Source: Paguma larvata (Eukaryota; Chordata; Mammalia; Carnivora; Viverridae). Taken from it: 64,000 nt of DNA. Positions 11,206-21,563 of this stretch are shown piece after piece. Within the stretch, counting starts at the first letter, position 1, and each line of letters opens with the position of its first letter. The notes beneath the pieces were generated by a model, which saw only the letters and a program-made list of their open reading frames with translations, was not told where the DNA came from and ran no database searches. The translations under genes were made by a program, and so were the position numbers. The stretch spans positions 40,899,030-40,963,029 of the forward strand of contig CM057841.1 in assembly GCA_030068075.1 (NCBI GenBank). Direction: 5' to 3'.

Positions 11206-11559
11206 CGAGGGCACCTTAAGGAGTTACGAGTCATCACTTAGACCCATTTTATCCAAAAAACCACAAGACCCGTCCTACCCAATTTTGCTTTCCTAACCAC
11301 TTATTTGGAGGATCATGACAGTAGTAGTTAGATAGTAGTGTCCTCTGACTCTGAAATCATGCACCAAAGTCCCCAGCACAGTCCTTGGCACTTGACAAGT
11401 GTTGGGCATGTATCACACATTCCTGCCCTTGTCACATTTGAGATGATGATCACATTATTCCCAACTTACCTACTTTTCAAATGTGCACCTACTTCCCCTT
11501 CCCCCCCAAAATTGGGACTATGCTTATTTTAGTCCCTGAGACATTTCCATAAATTACTG
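11206..11559. other. Unassigned
   Basis: No gene recognised. 'agtccccagcacagtccttg' then 'acttgacaagtgttggg' at about 11370-11410 suggests a small L2 3' remnant. Confidence 0.35.
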
Positions 11560-12250
11560 AGGAAAAAGTACCAATTTACTAGCAATATCAAATTTAAATC
11601 TTAACACAAATCTGCCATAACCTTAACATGTTTAAAAAGGTGCCTTTGTCCATTGTTTCACTCATAATAATTAATACCCTAAAGTCCTAGGCTGATGTTT
11701 TTTAACAAGGAATTGATTTGGACTGGATAGGAGTAGGCAACATGGCACACAAGGTAAGCATTAAAAGGAGCTTTTCATTTTGGCCATATCATATGTGTAT
11801 AAATTACCTTCACCAGGGAGAGTTTTATTATTAATCATTTGTGCCAATAAATGTCTCATTAAATCTAACTTTCACTTACGGAGTGTGCAATTGTCATTAT
11901 ATAAATATTATTTAATTACATAATGGCTCAACTATTAAGAAATCTGTATTTAACTAACATTCAAACCATATTCGTAAAATGCTCTATCCTAGTGACTATT
12001 TGAGAATTCCACAATCTTTTGATTAAAGGCTGTAGTACTTTACTGATTGTATTTGGAAAAGACATGTTGTCTTTATAATAAGGTGTGTTGATATTAAAAA
12101 TGATTAAACATTTTCAAGGGAAGAGCCACTTCATGTTCACCCACCTTTCATCTCCATATTATGAATTATATATTATTCTTTCACTTCTATATCCTAAATA
12201 CTTTTTTTCTCTTTCTTTGTAGGCAATTATACAGTGACCCATCCATATAG
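11560..12250. other. AT-rich single-copy block, candidate conserved non-coding element
   Basis: About 690 bp with no recognisable repeat and many TAAT/ATTA cores ('cataataattaatacc', 'attattaatcattt', 'tatttaattacataatgg'). Low-complexity decay is absent although the block is AT-rich. This is a texture-based candidate only; conservation was not measured. Confidence 0.3.
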
Positions 12251-12849
12251 CTCATGAGATTTCTCAATTTTTTATGAATGTCTGTAAATATGGAGGAAAT
12301 GAGTACAAAATTTATGACCAGTTGGACCGTATTAATTTTTTTTTGTTAGAGGGATAGAGTCATCACACTGTCTTGTTTGAATGTGAGAGGAAATTATTAT
12401 AGAATAGTAGAGAAAAGATGGATATTTAAATCTAGAAAGTTCTTTTAGCCTAGTATGAGACCAAGTTCCATGTAAGCTGAAGGTGTGGGAGAGTTAATAT
12501 GGATGCTACTTTGATGTATTTTCTGGGAGATGGCAGGAGATTCAGAGCCCAGGGCATGATGAGTGAGTTTTGGCTACCTGCTACCTAGAAGAGGGCAAAT
12601 GGAGGTGGAAGTGTATTGGGCCAAGTTTAGGGAACTAATCTATGAAGAGTGTCCGTGTCCAAGAAGGCATGATAGACTTAAATTTGATCCTGCCCCAATG
12701 CTAATATTCACCTTAATATAACATCAGGATGCCTCAGAGATCAGCTGCACTTGAAATGTAGTTAGTGCCAAAGTGGCTTTAAGTGTACCCCAGAGAGGAC
12801 AGGAGGGAGAGCATGCGCCCCTCCCAGGAATTATGGCAGAGAATAACCC
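12251..12849. other. Unassigned single-copy stretch
   Basis: No gene or recognised repeat. A purine-rich segment (12480-12620) is not tandem. Confidence 0.4.
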
Positions 12850-12965
12850 ATGATAGAGGGTAAGTTCTATGAGGACAAGGCCCACAGCTTTTTCATTCAT
12901 GGTTATATCCATAGCATCCTGTATAGGGTCAGCACACTAGTTTTCCAGAAATATTTGCCGAATTG
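12850..12965 (+). mobile_element. L2 LINE 3' end, sense
   Basis: 'gggtaagttctatgaggaca', 'catagcatcctgtataggg' and 'agaaatatttgccgaattg' are in L2 3' order. Confidence 0.65.
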
Positions 12966-13179
12966 TAGATAGAAGGAGAATGTGGCAAGTGTCAGGGCAC
13001 AGATAGGCAGGGATTAGTACATGGTTGGATGCCTAGGGCAGACCCCTAAGAAAAAAATCTAGTCATATGGACTTGTCCTAGAGTAAAAGACATCTTAGGA
13101 TAGGGGAAGGTACACAATGCTCAGATCTCACTCAAGGAGCAATGGGTACCCATCTGAGGTGGAATGTGTTTCTTCTTCT

Positions 13180-13480
13180 TCTCTATTCATCCAACAAACA
13201 TTTTTGGGCCCTGGCTTTAATCCAAATATCATGTGAAGCTTTGAGACACAGTAATAAAATGTCATGATGCCTGGCTTGGAAGAACTTGCGCCCTAGTGGG
13301 GGAAAAGCATTCAAACATCATTACATAGTAAACCAGCATAGGCTTTAAGGATGGTGTGTGCAGACTTTCAGCATGGCTGCCTCCAGGGTGGTGCTCTGGA
13401 TGCCACATTGAGGCAGGATTCAGAGAGCCCAAGTTCTCCTCCACAGCAGGACTTGAACATTTGAGAAACCCCAAATTATG
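13180..13480 (-). mobile_element. L2 LINE fragment, antisense
   Basis: 'tattcatccaacaaacattt', 'gagacacagtaataaaatg', 'ctggcttggaagaacttgcg' and 'ccctagtgggggaaa' match the reverse complement of the L2 3' end. Confidence 0.7.
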
Positions 13481-13499
13481 CTTAAGGTATTGGTTACTT

Positions 13500-13700
13500 C
13501 ATTTCTAGTAAGCACTTAGATTGAGTCAGGCACTATGCAAAGTGCTTTGCAAATATTAATACGCTTGATCTTCACAGTGATACTGAGGAATAGGTACTAA
13601 CATTACCATTGTGTAGGTAAGGAAGCAAGAATTCAGAGGTTAAGTCATTTGCCCAAGATCCCACAAACAGTATTTGAGGAATCCTGGACTTGAAGTTACA
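13500..13700 (+). mobile_element. MIR SINE, sense
   Basis: Near full length: 'agtcaggcactatgcaaag', 'gctttgcaaatattaat', 'attcagaggttaagtcattt', 'gcccaagatcccacaaac'. One of the better preserved MIRs here. Confidence 0.88.
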
Positions 13701-13909
13701 AAATTTCACTGCAAAATCAGTAATGGTAGGCTCTACCTACCCAGCTCAGACTGATCTACTGCTTCTAGATCAGTGTGAGGTGAAGCTGGTAGAGGGAGTG
13801 TGTGAGGTGTCTGGCGGTGTCTCATGGAAAGTATGGACAGGAGTCTGCATGTGGAGGAGAAAGGCCAGCCATTCTAGAATGAGCCTGCGGTAAAAGTGAA
13901 GGTGTGAGT
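13701..13909. other. Unassigned
   Basis: No feature recognised. Confidence 0.4.
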
Positions 13910-14190
13910 GTATGAATTCATTCTTTTATTCAAGAGATATTTATTTAGGATCTGCAAAGCAGTTGGTGCCTTGTGCCAGGTGCTGGACACCCAGTAGTGA
14001 GCAGGGTGGGCAAGGCCTTCTTCCTGTCAGACCGCCCAAGCTAATGAGGGATTCAGCAAGTCAACAGGTGATTCTAATAGCAGGGCAAGTTCAGCCCTGG
14101 GGGGAGATCCAGAAGAGGGCTCCAGACTTGTGGGAGGAGCCTAGTCAAGGGAAGATTTTTGGAAGGAGTGCAACATGGACAGAACAGCAC
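13910..14190 (-). mobile_element. L2 LINE fragment, antisense
   Basis: 'tcattcttttattcaagag', 'tgtgccaggtgctggacacc', 'cagtagtgagcagggtggg' and later purine-rich text follow the L2 reverse complement. Confidence 0.7.
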
Positions 14191-14359
14191 TAGAAGAGTT
14201 TAAATGAGATTTGGGGAGCAGCTGAGCAACTTTGCCAGGGGATTGGAGGCAAGAGGCCCCAATGCCAGGTTCAGAGAGACCAGCTGTCTGCATTCACTGC
14301 ATCTGCTTCCCAGAGTGGAGCCCATAAGGCCTCACCAAGGATAGTACCTCAGTATCTCC
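14191..14359. other. Unassigned
   Basis: No feature recognised. Confidence 0.35.
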
Positions 14360-14760
14360 GAGGAAATTATTATCGATCGCACTCGGTTCCTCAAACTCAA
14401 TGCAACTTTTCCCCTGCATCAGCAATCCAGTAGATTTAACTAAATTATAAGACATTTCTGTTCCAATCTGCTTTGTGAAGCACTTATGAAAAGGCCTTTT
14501 ATAAATCTTTATAATAATGAATTATGAACAACAAAAAACGTGCTGCAGCGTCCCCCTCCCCGCCACCTTCCTGCTCCTCCGAAGGGGAAAACTTGGACCT
14601 AATTCATATATCCTGCTTCATCTGGCCTTGTTTTCTTTTGAAGACAGAAGAACATCATAACCTTGAGCTATCTGGTAGAAATAAAAGATTGATGCTAACT
14701 TTAGTGTGTAAAATTTGGGGTCTTTTCATCCAGATGTGAAGACAATTGAATATTATAAAA
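14360..14760. other. Single-copy block, candidate conserved non-coding element
   Basis: No repeat recognised. Contains 'attattatcgatcgcactcg' with two CpGs in an AT-rich setting, then 'aatctttataataatgaatt', and a short GC-rich island at 14540-14590. Retained CpGs in AT-rich sequence are unusual outside constrained DNA. Confidence 0.3.
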
Positions 14761-14924
14761 ATGCACAACCCACTTGAGGAAAACTTATTTTATTCAAACA
14801 CCGAGAACCTTCACCTTGAGAGAAATCTCTTTCTGTGAAACTAAATAAATTAATACATGCCTTCATGAGAAATAGATGTCTCTGGCAATTTCGAATCTCA
14901 AAGCTAGAAAGTCCAACCACCTCA

Positions 14925-15035
14925 TTTTAACAGTGCAGAAACTGATGACCCAGGAGGGGACATGACTCACTTAAGGTCACCGAACAGAAATGGGCAAATT
15001 CAAACCCAGAGAGTTTGACCTTAGAGTTTCCTTTC
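14925..15035 (+). mobile_element. MIR SINE fragment, sense
   Basis: 'aacagtgcagaaactgatga', 'gactcacttaaggtcaccg' and 'gcaaattcaaacccagag' match the MIR 3' half. Confidence 0.7.
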
Positions 15036-15689
15036 ACATCCACAACGTGGTGTTAACTGTCACCTTCCAGGCTATGACACAAAGTCGGCTCTTCATCCTG
15101 AGATGCTTGAAGCACATAGAAAAGAGGGAACACAAAAACCCTCATTGGCTGAGCCCACACCAAAGAAGGGGCCAGAAGGAGTTGAGAACACCTGATATGA
15201 GGTTGTTCCGGGACCACCTTGTGAGAGTTCACGTGTGATTGTCATGCTTTGCATAAGTGAGCATTGGTGTGTCTGGTGAAAATGGCATGCGTAGGTGACT
15301 AGACAGCCAACCTCCTGGGGCAACATTAGTTCCAGCACCCAGTGCAGTCCAGTCCAGCCTGAACCACTGGCATGTAGGGCCCACTCCTGGTGCTGTTCAC
15401 ACAGTCACTGAAAAAGCAGGAAGCAGAGAAGAGCTGGTCCAGCAAGACTTCATACAGTAAAGACCTAATTTGACTCTACTCTGAAAACAAATCAATGGCA
15501 TGATCCATTGGGGGAAACATGCATAATTATATTATAATGACGATTGTTAAAATTTGAAAGGACAAACCCACAAACAAGTAATACCCTAACATAATTTTAA
15601 AGTATATTAAGAAAAGCAGAATATCTAAAGTGTGGATATGTGGAGGTGATAACCGTACTCCTTTCTTCCTCAGATAAACTATCAGCAGC
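15036..15689. other. Unassigned single-copy stretch
   Basis: No gene recognised. Frames at 14990-15238 (+) and 15093-15338 (-) overlap antisense; the plus frame starts inside the MIR. Confidence 0.4.
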
Positions 15690-15925
15690 AGCATTATCAT
15701 TAATATTAATAATAACATTATTATTATAATCATCAGCCATTTTTTTAGTGTCAAGCACTCTGCTAAGCATTTCAGATGGTTTAATTCATAATTCATCAAT
15801 CTCCACAGCAACACTATGAGATAGATGGGTGATTTTATCTTCATTTTACAAAGAAAGAAAATGAGACTTAGTTGATATGCCCAAAGCCTCTTGGCCACTA
15901 AATAGAGAAGTAGCGGGGTTCAGAG
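15690..15925 (+). mobile_element. MIR SINE, sense, with AT-rich leader
   Basis: ATT-rich leader, then 'agtgtcaagcactctgctaag', 'ctccacagcaacactatgag', 'cttcattttacaaag' and 'gcccaaagcctcttggcc', the MIR order. A 123-codon antisense frame covering it is a by-product of the low-complexity leader. Confidence 0.8.
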
Positions 15926-16190
15926 TTGATTATTAGGGGGTTCACTGACATCCTCAATGACCCAAGTTCTTTCTACCTTTCTGTTCCAGCATCTCCAGTG
16001 AGTCAGTTGGTGGGCAGTTGGCTACTGAAGTCCCAGTCATTCAAAGCTGACAGCGTCTCTTGAGGCAGGAAGGGGCTTTGTCTTCCCTCCATGGGTCTCT
16101 TATTAAGAATGAGAAAGCCCTTCAGCCCTTCAGATTCAGTAATCTGCCATGATAGCTCATTGAACAAAAGTGTATCTCAAACAAATAATC
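15926..16190. other. Unassigned
   Basis: No feature recognised. Confidence 0.4.
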
Positions 16191-16208
16191 CCAGTGGGGA
16201 TATATTTT

Positions 16209-16412
16209 TTAAAAATTAACATTTATTCATTTTTCAAGAGACAGAGTATGAGCAGGGGAGGGGCAGAGAGAGAAGGAGACACAGAATCAGAAGCAGGCTG
16301 CAGTCTCTGAGATGTCATCACAGAACCTGACACAGGGCTCAAACTCACAAACGGTGAGATCATGACCTGAGCCTAAGTCAGACACTCAACTGACTAAGTC
16401 ACCCAGGTGCCC
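16209..16412 (-). mobile_element. Carnivore SINE (felid type), antisense
   Basis: T-rich tail, 'aacatttattcatttttcaag', GAGA block and head ending 'cacccaggtgcccc'. Flanked by an 18 bp target duplication beginning 'ccagtggggat' at 16191-16208 and 16413-16430 with one mismatch, so both insertion boundaries are secure. Confidence 0.96.
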
Positions 16413-16430
16413 CCAGTGGGGATGTATTTT

Positions 16431-16935
16431 AAAAGCTCCTCAAATTATTTCCAAGAGTGGATGGTCAACACTACTCTGGATTCACTCATTGAGTCTCAAA
16501 GGGGTACAGACTCCCCTGAAACACAAGCTACCATACACTGACCAACCGGGGTCATGTTGAAAAAATAAGAAGGAGTGGGTATTAGCAGCCCCCTCTCCCA
16601 ATCTCCCACAGCCAGCATGGGGAGGGGCAGTGATCTATATGCAGTGAGGATGAACTTGAACTGAGGATTTCTGTGGCCACCTGGTCTTGGGAAATGTCCT
16701 GTTTCCATCACAAACCTCAAGATTCTGAGTTCCATGCTAGCAAGGAGGTGATTGCAAATGCTTTTACAAATCATAGAAAATCCTGTTGTATTGTAGGGAA
16801 ATTTGCTGGGTGGCATCAGAATGATGGATTTTCTGTCAAAGAAGAGTCCAATGGGCAGAAAGAAGGCTGAATCACCAACTGACTTTGCTTCTAAACCCTT
16901 TCTAAGATGTTCATCTAAGGCAAATGTAAAAGATA
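16431..16935. other. Unassigned single-copy stretch
   Basis: No gene recognised. Overlapping frames of 106 (-) and 65 (+) codons at 16496-16870 have no motif. Confidence 0.4.
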
Positions 16936-16950
16936 CAGATAAATTCTTTT

Positions 16951-17168
16951 TTTTTTAATTTTTTTTCTTTTTAATGTTTATTTTTGAGAGACATAGAGAC
17001 AGTGTGAGCAGGGGAGGGGCAGAGAGAGAGAGAGACACAGAATCCAAAGCAGGCTCCAGGCTCTGAGATACCAGCACAGAGCCCGACGTGGGGCTTGGAC
17101 TCACAGACCGCGAGATCATGACCTGAGCTGAAGTCAGAGGCTTAACCGACTGAGCCACCCAGGCGCCC
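16951..17168 (-). mobile_element. Carnivore SINE (felid type), antisense, well preserved
   Basis: Reads close to the family consensus: 'gagcaggggaggggcagag', 'acacagaatccaaagcagg', 'aaccgactgagccaccc', 'aggcgcccc'. The target duplication 'cagataaattctttt' is perfect at 16936-16950 and 17169-17183. Low divergence suggests a comparatively recent insertion. Confidence 0.97.
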
Positions 17169-17208
17169 CAGATAAATTCTTTTTGGGAACCAAAGTTAGG
17201 CCCAATGT

Positions 17209-17406
17209 TTTCCTTCCTTCTTTCTCTCCCTCCCTCTCTTCCTCCCTTCCTCCCTCCCTTCCTCCATTCCTTCTTCTCCCCCTCCCTCTTTCCTTCCTCT
17301 CTTCCTTCCTTCCCTCCCTCCCCTCTTCCTCCCTCCCTCCCTTCAGAGTTCCTTCCTCCCTTCCTTCTTCCCTCCCTCCCTCTCTCCCTTTCTCTCCCTT
17401 TCCTCT
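17209..17406. repeat. Polypyrimidine tract, (CCCTT/TTCC)n
   Basis: About 200 bp almost free of purines on the plus strand (interrupted near 17345 by 'cagagtt'). The 169-, 84- and 70-codon frames here encode only low-complexity Ser/Pro/Leu or Glu/Arg/Gly-rich strings. Such tracts can adopt triplex DNA. Confidence 0.95.
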
Positions 17407-17854
17407 TTATAAGGTGAACTTCCTCATGGTGAACTAAGTCAGGCGAGGTCCTGTTGCTGTGCACTCACCTGTTCCCTCTCCTCTATTGGGGTGACAGCCT
17501 CACATAGCACCGGTTGACTATCACTTTCAATAATCAATAATATCTATTATTCCAGCCAGGCACTTAGTTCCACAAAGGTACTGTCTTTCCTCCACTTCTC
17601 TAGAGGTTAACACAATGCCTGGCCCATACAAGGGACTCCGTGTCCAGTAATGATGGATCGTTGGGTCTTCTGTATCACAGCCTGGACAGGAGGGGTAACC
17701 CCTGCACACTGAGGAGCTGGGGCATGCAGCACTTCAGTGATGAGGTGAGCCTTGTGAAAATAGGATCGTGTGAGGCGTGGGTGGCCCTGCCTGTCTGAGG
17801 GGACGGCAGGACAGGCAGGGGATACAGCAGAGTGCCTCCCGCTGTTCACGCCTC
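17407..17854. other. Unassigned single-copy stretch
   Basis: No gene recognised. 'cacaatgcctggcccatac' near 17610-17630 suggests a small L2 3' remnant. Confidence 0.35.
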
Positions 17855-18035
17855 TCTGCAGCAGTGGTTCTCACTCACCAGAATCATCTGGAAGGCTTGT
17901 TAAGACAAACTGTGCCCCTCTCTCCTTCTGATAAAACAAGTCCAGGATGGGGGCCTGAGAAATTGCATCCCTAAAATGTCCCCAGGTGAGGCTGCTGCTG
18001 CTGATCAGGCACTGGGATAAGCACTACTCCGTAAC
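17855..18035 (+). mobile_element. MER5-type hAT-Charlie DNA transposon remnant
   Basis: Begins 'gcagtggttctcactcacc', continues 'agaatcatctggaaggcttg' and 'ggggcctgagaaattgcat', which follow the MER5A layout. The right terminal repeat is eroded. Confidence 0.7.
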
Positions 18036-18740
18036 CTCTCCTGGAGGCATTCGTTCCTTTCCTCAGGAATTCACAGACACTTCATGGGGTTGTTGTGGAG
18101 GATGGAGTCAGCCCACATGTGTGTCTGAAAGAAGGCTGCACCTTTGCCGAGTCCCGTAGTAGACATCAAGTCTAGGAGCAGAGCGTTCTCTGCTCCCCCA
18201 GGAGTGGGGCTGGTGAGAGAACCATAACCTATGAGGCAGTGAGCCCTCTCTGAGCCCAGGGCTGCAGGGCGCCCTCATGGGGGCCCAGGGGACACTCAGA
18301 ACTGGCAATGCTCACTTCCACCCCTGGAGACTTCTGCATAAGGTCCTTGTTTCCACGGTCACTCCACACGGAGTCTTTATCAGTGAGAGCATTTGAACAC
18401 AGTTTGGCTTCCCTGCAGGGACCTGCTCATCACAGGGCCTCTTTCTCTCTCCTTGGCTGTCTGTGCTTGTGTCTGAGCTTTTCTTGGTCTGGTCAGGGTT
18501 TCCCTCTCTGTGTGGCAAAGAGGCATGCACGTGAAAAAACAATTTTTTTTTTGGCAGGAATAATCACACTCTGCTTGATCTCCGAACTAAAAATAGTTTC
18601 TCTGCGTTGTGGCGAAACTTAGAGGCCAAAAAAGCACAAGGCAACATCAGCCCTGTCTCCAGAAGCAGCAACACCTGGAATGGATGCTTAATTATTTCCG
18701 AAGCAATGACAGGCAATTTAGAGGTTTCAGGAACCTCACG
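18036..18740. other. GC-richer single-copy stretch
   Basis: GC content rises, with scattered CpGs. Frames on both strands (60-107 codons) overlap one another and show no family motif. A T run lies at 18543-18553. Confidence 0.4.
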
Positions 18741-18871
18741 TGTGGTCCTGGCAGCTGCCAATCACAGCGGGATCCAGCCCCGGAGCTGGGGGTGCGCCCG
18801 GTCCATCACTTATGATGTGACCTTGGGCATGCTGTCTCCTCTCTGGGCCCCAGCTTCCTCATCGGTAAGTT
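18741..18871 (+). repeat. Duplicated 130 bp segment, copy A (CpG-retaining)
   Basis: Matches 21564-21699 at roughly three quarters identity or better over its length. Its left half ('gccaatcacagcgggat', 'gagctgggggtgcg') is not MIR-like; the right half ('tgtgaccttgggcatg', 'cttcctcatcggtaag') resembles an antisense MIR. Several CpGs in this copy are TG or CA in the other. Confidence 0.75.
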
Positions 18872-19099
18872 GGCGGAAGTTGCACTTCTTTTTCAGGGCC
18901 AACGTGGCAACACTGCAAGTGCAGTTCTGAGAAGAGTCCTCCCTTGAGAGACAAGGAACCACTTGGGGCTGAGAAGGACACCCTGGGGGAGACAGGAGCG
19001 ATGGTGGCCAGCATGTGCAAGAGGTGGGCACCCAGAAAGGAGGGGTGAGTTGGGTTTGCCGACCTAAACAAAGCAGGGGGCTGGGGAAAACGAGGCATA
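18872..19099. other. Unassigned GC-rich stretch
   Basis: No feature recognised. The block 'gcagttctgagaagag' near 18921-18936 weakly extends the match to the second copy. Confidence 0.35.
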
Positions 19100-19285
19100 C
19101 GCAGAGCTGGTGCAGGGCAGAGGGAAGCAGAGATAAAATGCAGTTTGGGATCTGATAGAAACAGTTTTCTGTTGCTGATGGGGTGTCACTGGAAGCTTTT
19201 AAACAAGGAGGGACATCAGAGTTGTATTTTAGAAAGTGTGGGGAAGACAGGAATAGCCTGGAAGCAGAGAGTCCAGGGAGGAGGC
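19100..19285 (-). mobile_element. L2 LINE fragment, antisense
   Basis: 'gatggggtgtcactggaagc', 'ttttaaacaaggagggacat' and 'ttgtattttagaaagtg' correspond to the L2 reverse-complement block reading like 'gccactggagggttttgagcag'. The start of the longest open frame in the window (19145-19909) lies in this fragment. Confidence 0.6.
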
Positions 19286-19293
19286 TTTGGCCA

Positions 19294-19313
19294 AAAAAAA
19301 AAAAAAAAAAAAG
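19294..19313. repeat. A20 homopolymer
   Basis: A clean 20-base A run without an attached SINE or L1 body. It encodes the Lys run in the fortuitous 254-codon frame. Confidence 0.95.
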
Positions 19314-19879
19314 TCAAAACAGTGCAGAGGCAGCGGGGATGGAAAGTAGGGATACACAAGATTTTTTGGAAGGCTAAAAACACAGGCCTATTACTGATTA
19401 GAAATAGCTTGAAATTAGCATATGCAAATGAAGACCTCCCTCCCAGCGCCTGCCTCCCATTGGAGCCACGCTGTGCCCCTGGCAAAACCCAGAGCTTCAC
19501 CTCACACTGGCCTCCTCTCAGCCACGTCCCTGCTGTCCCCCACTTGTCATGCCCCAAGGTTTGGCCTATCATTTCCTTCCAGCCCCGAGCTCTGAGTTCA
19601 ACCTGCCGACTGCAGCCAAAGAAAAAGGACATCCAAATGGGAGGAAACCGCAGAGTTTTCTGTTTTCTTCTGCAGGAGAAAGCAAGGTTATTTTTGGCCC
19701 CTTTCAGTACAAATCAGATTTTTTTTTCTTTCTCAAAGCCTTGTGTCTGGCAGGCTTCGGGCAGGGGAGTGGAAATTAGCGCTTGCATTTTGAATACCTC
19801 TGCATTTTTGCTGGGTGTCGGTTTTGTTTGTCTTCCTCTGCCTGGCGGTCTCCCCTGTCTCCAGATTGTTGACTTCACT
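19314..19879. other. Unassigned single-copy stretch
   Basis: Covered by the open frame 19145-19909 (+) and partly by 19216-19632 (-), both judged non-coding. Pyrimidine-rich text at 19480-19560 could mimic splice acceptors but no exon can be defended. Confidence 0.4.
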
Positions 19880-20254
19880 CAAACGCGGCTCTCAAGCCAA
19901 AGAAAGTAAAACCAAGTCCTCACGCTCAAGGATGGGGCACTTCGGTTGGGAAGAAAGGACAGGAGGGAGATGTCCGACAGTCTGGATCTGGCTGTGCACC
20001 CGCTGCTTTCACACACGAGATGGAGAACATTAGGGTCCTTGAGTTAACTCTCCTGCCGGGAACCCCTGACTCCCCCTGCTTGTTGCGCAGTTGGTGGGGC
20101 TCTGCCAGAATTGAAGCTGGGCTTTCAGTGCGGGCCATCTTCGCTCCCACGTTCACCTCTGCCTCCTCCTCAGATTGTAGTTGCTGGCATCCCCCGCGTG
20201 GCGTCAGAACCAGGCACCGTGAGCCCCAGCTTGCCCCAAACTGCTGGAAGGGTT
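19880..20254. other. CpG-enriched single-copy segment
   Basis: Around twenty CpGs in about 375 bp, for example 'caaacgcggctc', 'ttgcgcagttgg', 'cccccgcgtggcgtcag'. The rest of the window is strongly CpG-depleted. No TATA box or clear initiator is seen. It could be a small unmethylated regulatory segment or simply part of the GC-richer zone. Confidence 0.4.
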
Positions 20255-20400
20255 GGAGCCCTGACTGAACCTCTGTAAACCTCAGTTTTCCTGGTTTGTG
20301 AAATGGGGATGTTAACAGTGGATGCTTGAGTTGATGTGAGGGTTAAAGGGAATGAACCCTATGGAGAACTTTGGGAACCGCCTGGGGCATGTGTCGTGCT
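20255..20400 (-). mobile_element. MIR SINE, antisense
   Basis: 'gaacctctgtaaacctcag', 'tttgtgaaatggggatg', 'gttgatgtgagggttaaagg' are the reverse-complement MIR landmarks. Confidence 0.8.
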
Positions 20401-20849
20401 GCCACAGTGACTGTGCGTGAGTGTGTGAGTCCTGTGTGCACGTGCAAAATACACACGGCCATTTTCACCCAACGATCGTAGGATTTTGTTAAAACCCTGC
20501 TGGTGGTATTTGGCAGACGTTGCAGATGAGTTTCTATCCTTTTCTTAGAAGATTCGTTTAATTTTTTCCCTTCTTTCCCAATGGAATCTTACACTCAAGG
20601 CAGTTCAGGTTAATGTAACCTGTAAGGATGTGACAAACAGTAATTGGGAGGCATCACTTTGTGCATTTTTAGCTTGTCACGGATGGGTACTGCTTGCAAC
20701 TCTTTTTCTTCTTCAGTAAACAACACTGGCGTGTGCACCATCATGATGGCACTTTGTAAGCACCACCTTTTCTCATATCCAGGCCTCCCTCATCTTGAAA
20801 AGAGATTCCTCCACTCACTAGCGGTGAGGCCGTCGGAATGTTCCTACTC
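20401..20849. other. Unassigned single-copy stretch
   Basis: No gene recognised. A short mixed TG/CA segment lies at 20415-20455. Confidence 0.4.
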
Positions 20850-21060
20850 CAGGTAATGCTAAATGACAATCAATACAGTAATGCTGAATACAACGCATTG
20901 CATGAGCACGACCTATGTTTTGGGAATTTTGCTTATGTAAAGTCAATCTTTTGAACAACCCTGAAACTTATGCCCATTTTTTAGTTGAGTCACAGGGGAT
21001 GAAGGATCCGTTGCTCAGTAAGATAATGAAACAAGGCTGATAATGGAAAGCAGGCCTATC
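20850..21060 (+). mobile_element. MIR SINE, sense
   Basis: 'cattgcatgagcacgacc', 'atgcccattttttagttgag' and 'gaaagcaggcctatctgg' in MIR order, diverged. A later SINE inserted at its 3' end. Confidence 0.65.
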
Positions 21061-21071
21061 TGGTTTCAACT

Positions 21072-21274
21072 ATTTTTTTTAATGTTTATTTATTTTGAGA
21101 GAGAGAGAGAGAGACAGACACAGTGTGAGTAGGGAAGAGGCAGAGAGCAAGGAGAGAGAATCCCAGGCAGATTCCATGCTTCCAGCACAGAGCTCGAACC
21201 CATGAAACCGTGAGACCATGACCCGAGCTGAGATCGAGAGTGGAACACTTAAGCGACGGAGCCACCCAGGCGCC
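21072..21274 (-). mobile_element. Carnivore SINE (felid type), antisense
   Basis: Tail 'tttttttaatgtttattt', GA-rich block, head ending 'gccacccaggcgccc'. Target duplication 'ctat..ctggtttcaa' at 21057-21069 and 21275-21290 (second copy has two extra bases). Confidence 0.95.
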
Positions 21275-21434
21275 CTATGTCTGGTTTCAAAGGCTGTGTT
21301 TTGGTTTATTTGTTAGCCTTATACCAAGATGCTTCTCCTTGAGGACAAGAGGGTGCCGGCTTTGCAGTCTCTCATGTCTCCAGCCTCTGGCACATATCTG
21401 CTCAGCATTTGCTGAAATGAACAGGCACAAGCAT
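21275..21434. other. Unassigned, L2-like trace
   Basis: 'gagggtgccggctttgcag' and 'cctctggcacatatctgctc' with terminal 'gaaatgaac' may be a decayed L2 3' end in sense. Confidence 0.35.
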
Positions 21435-21484
21435 GCACACACACACGCACACACACACACACACACACACACTCACTCACACAC
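21435..21484. repeat. (CA)n microsatellite
   Basis: About 20 CA units with one G interruption near 21447 and a CACT variant at the right end. Likely polymorphic. Confidence 0.97.
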
Positions 21485-21563
21485 GAATTGTTTTATTGTT
21501 GTAAGATACATACGGCCTCAAACCAGGCTTCAGTACCCATGGGGAAGAGAAGTGGAAGGCTCT

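Noticed and set aside
16955..17464. 169-codon minus frame and overlapping plus frames of 84 and 70 codons
   Set aside because: They are translations of the polypyrimidine/polypurine tract (Ser/Pro/Leu or Glu/Arg/Gly-rich) joined to a SINE.
19145..19909. Longest open frame, 254 codons, plus strand
   Set aside because: It starts in an antisense L2 fragment, crosses an A20 run that supplies a Lys stretch, overlaps a 138-codon antisense frame and shows no domain or signal. Length alone is plausible by chance in the GC-richer zone.
21287..21472. 61-codon minus frame starting with C-V-C-V repeats
   Set aside because: Translation of the (CA)n microsatellite.
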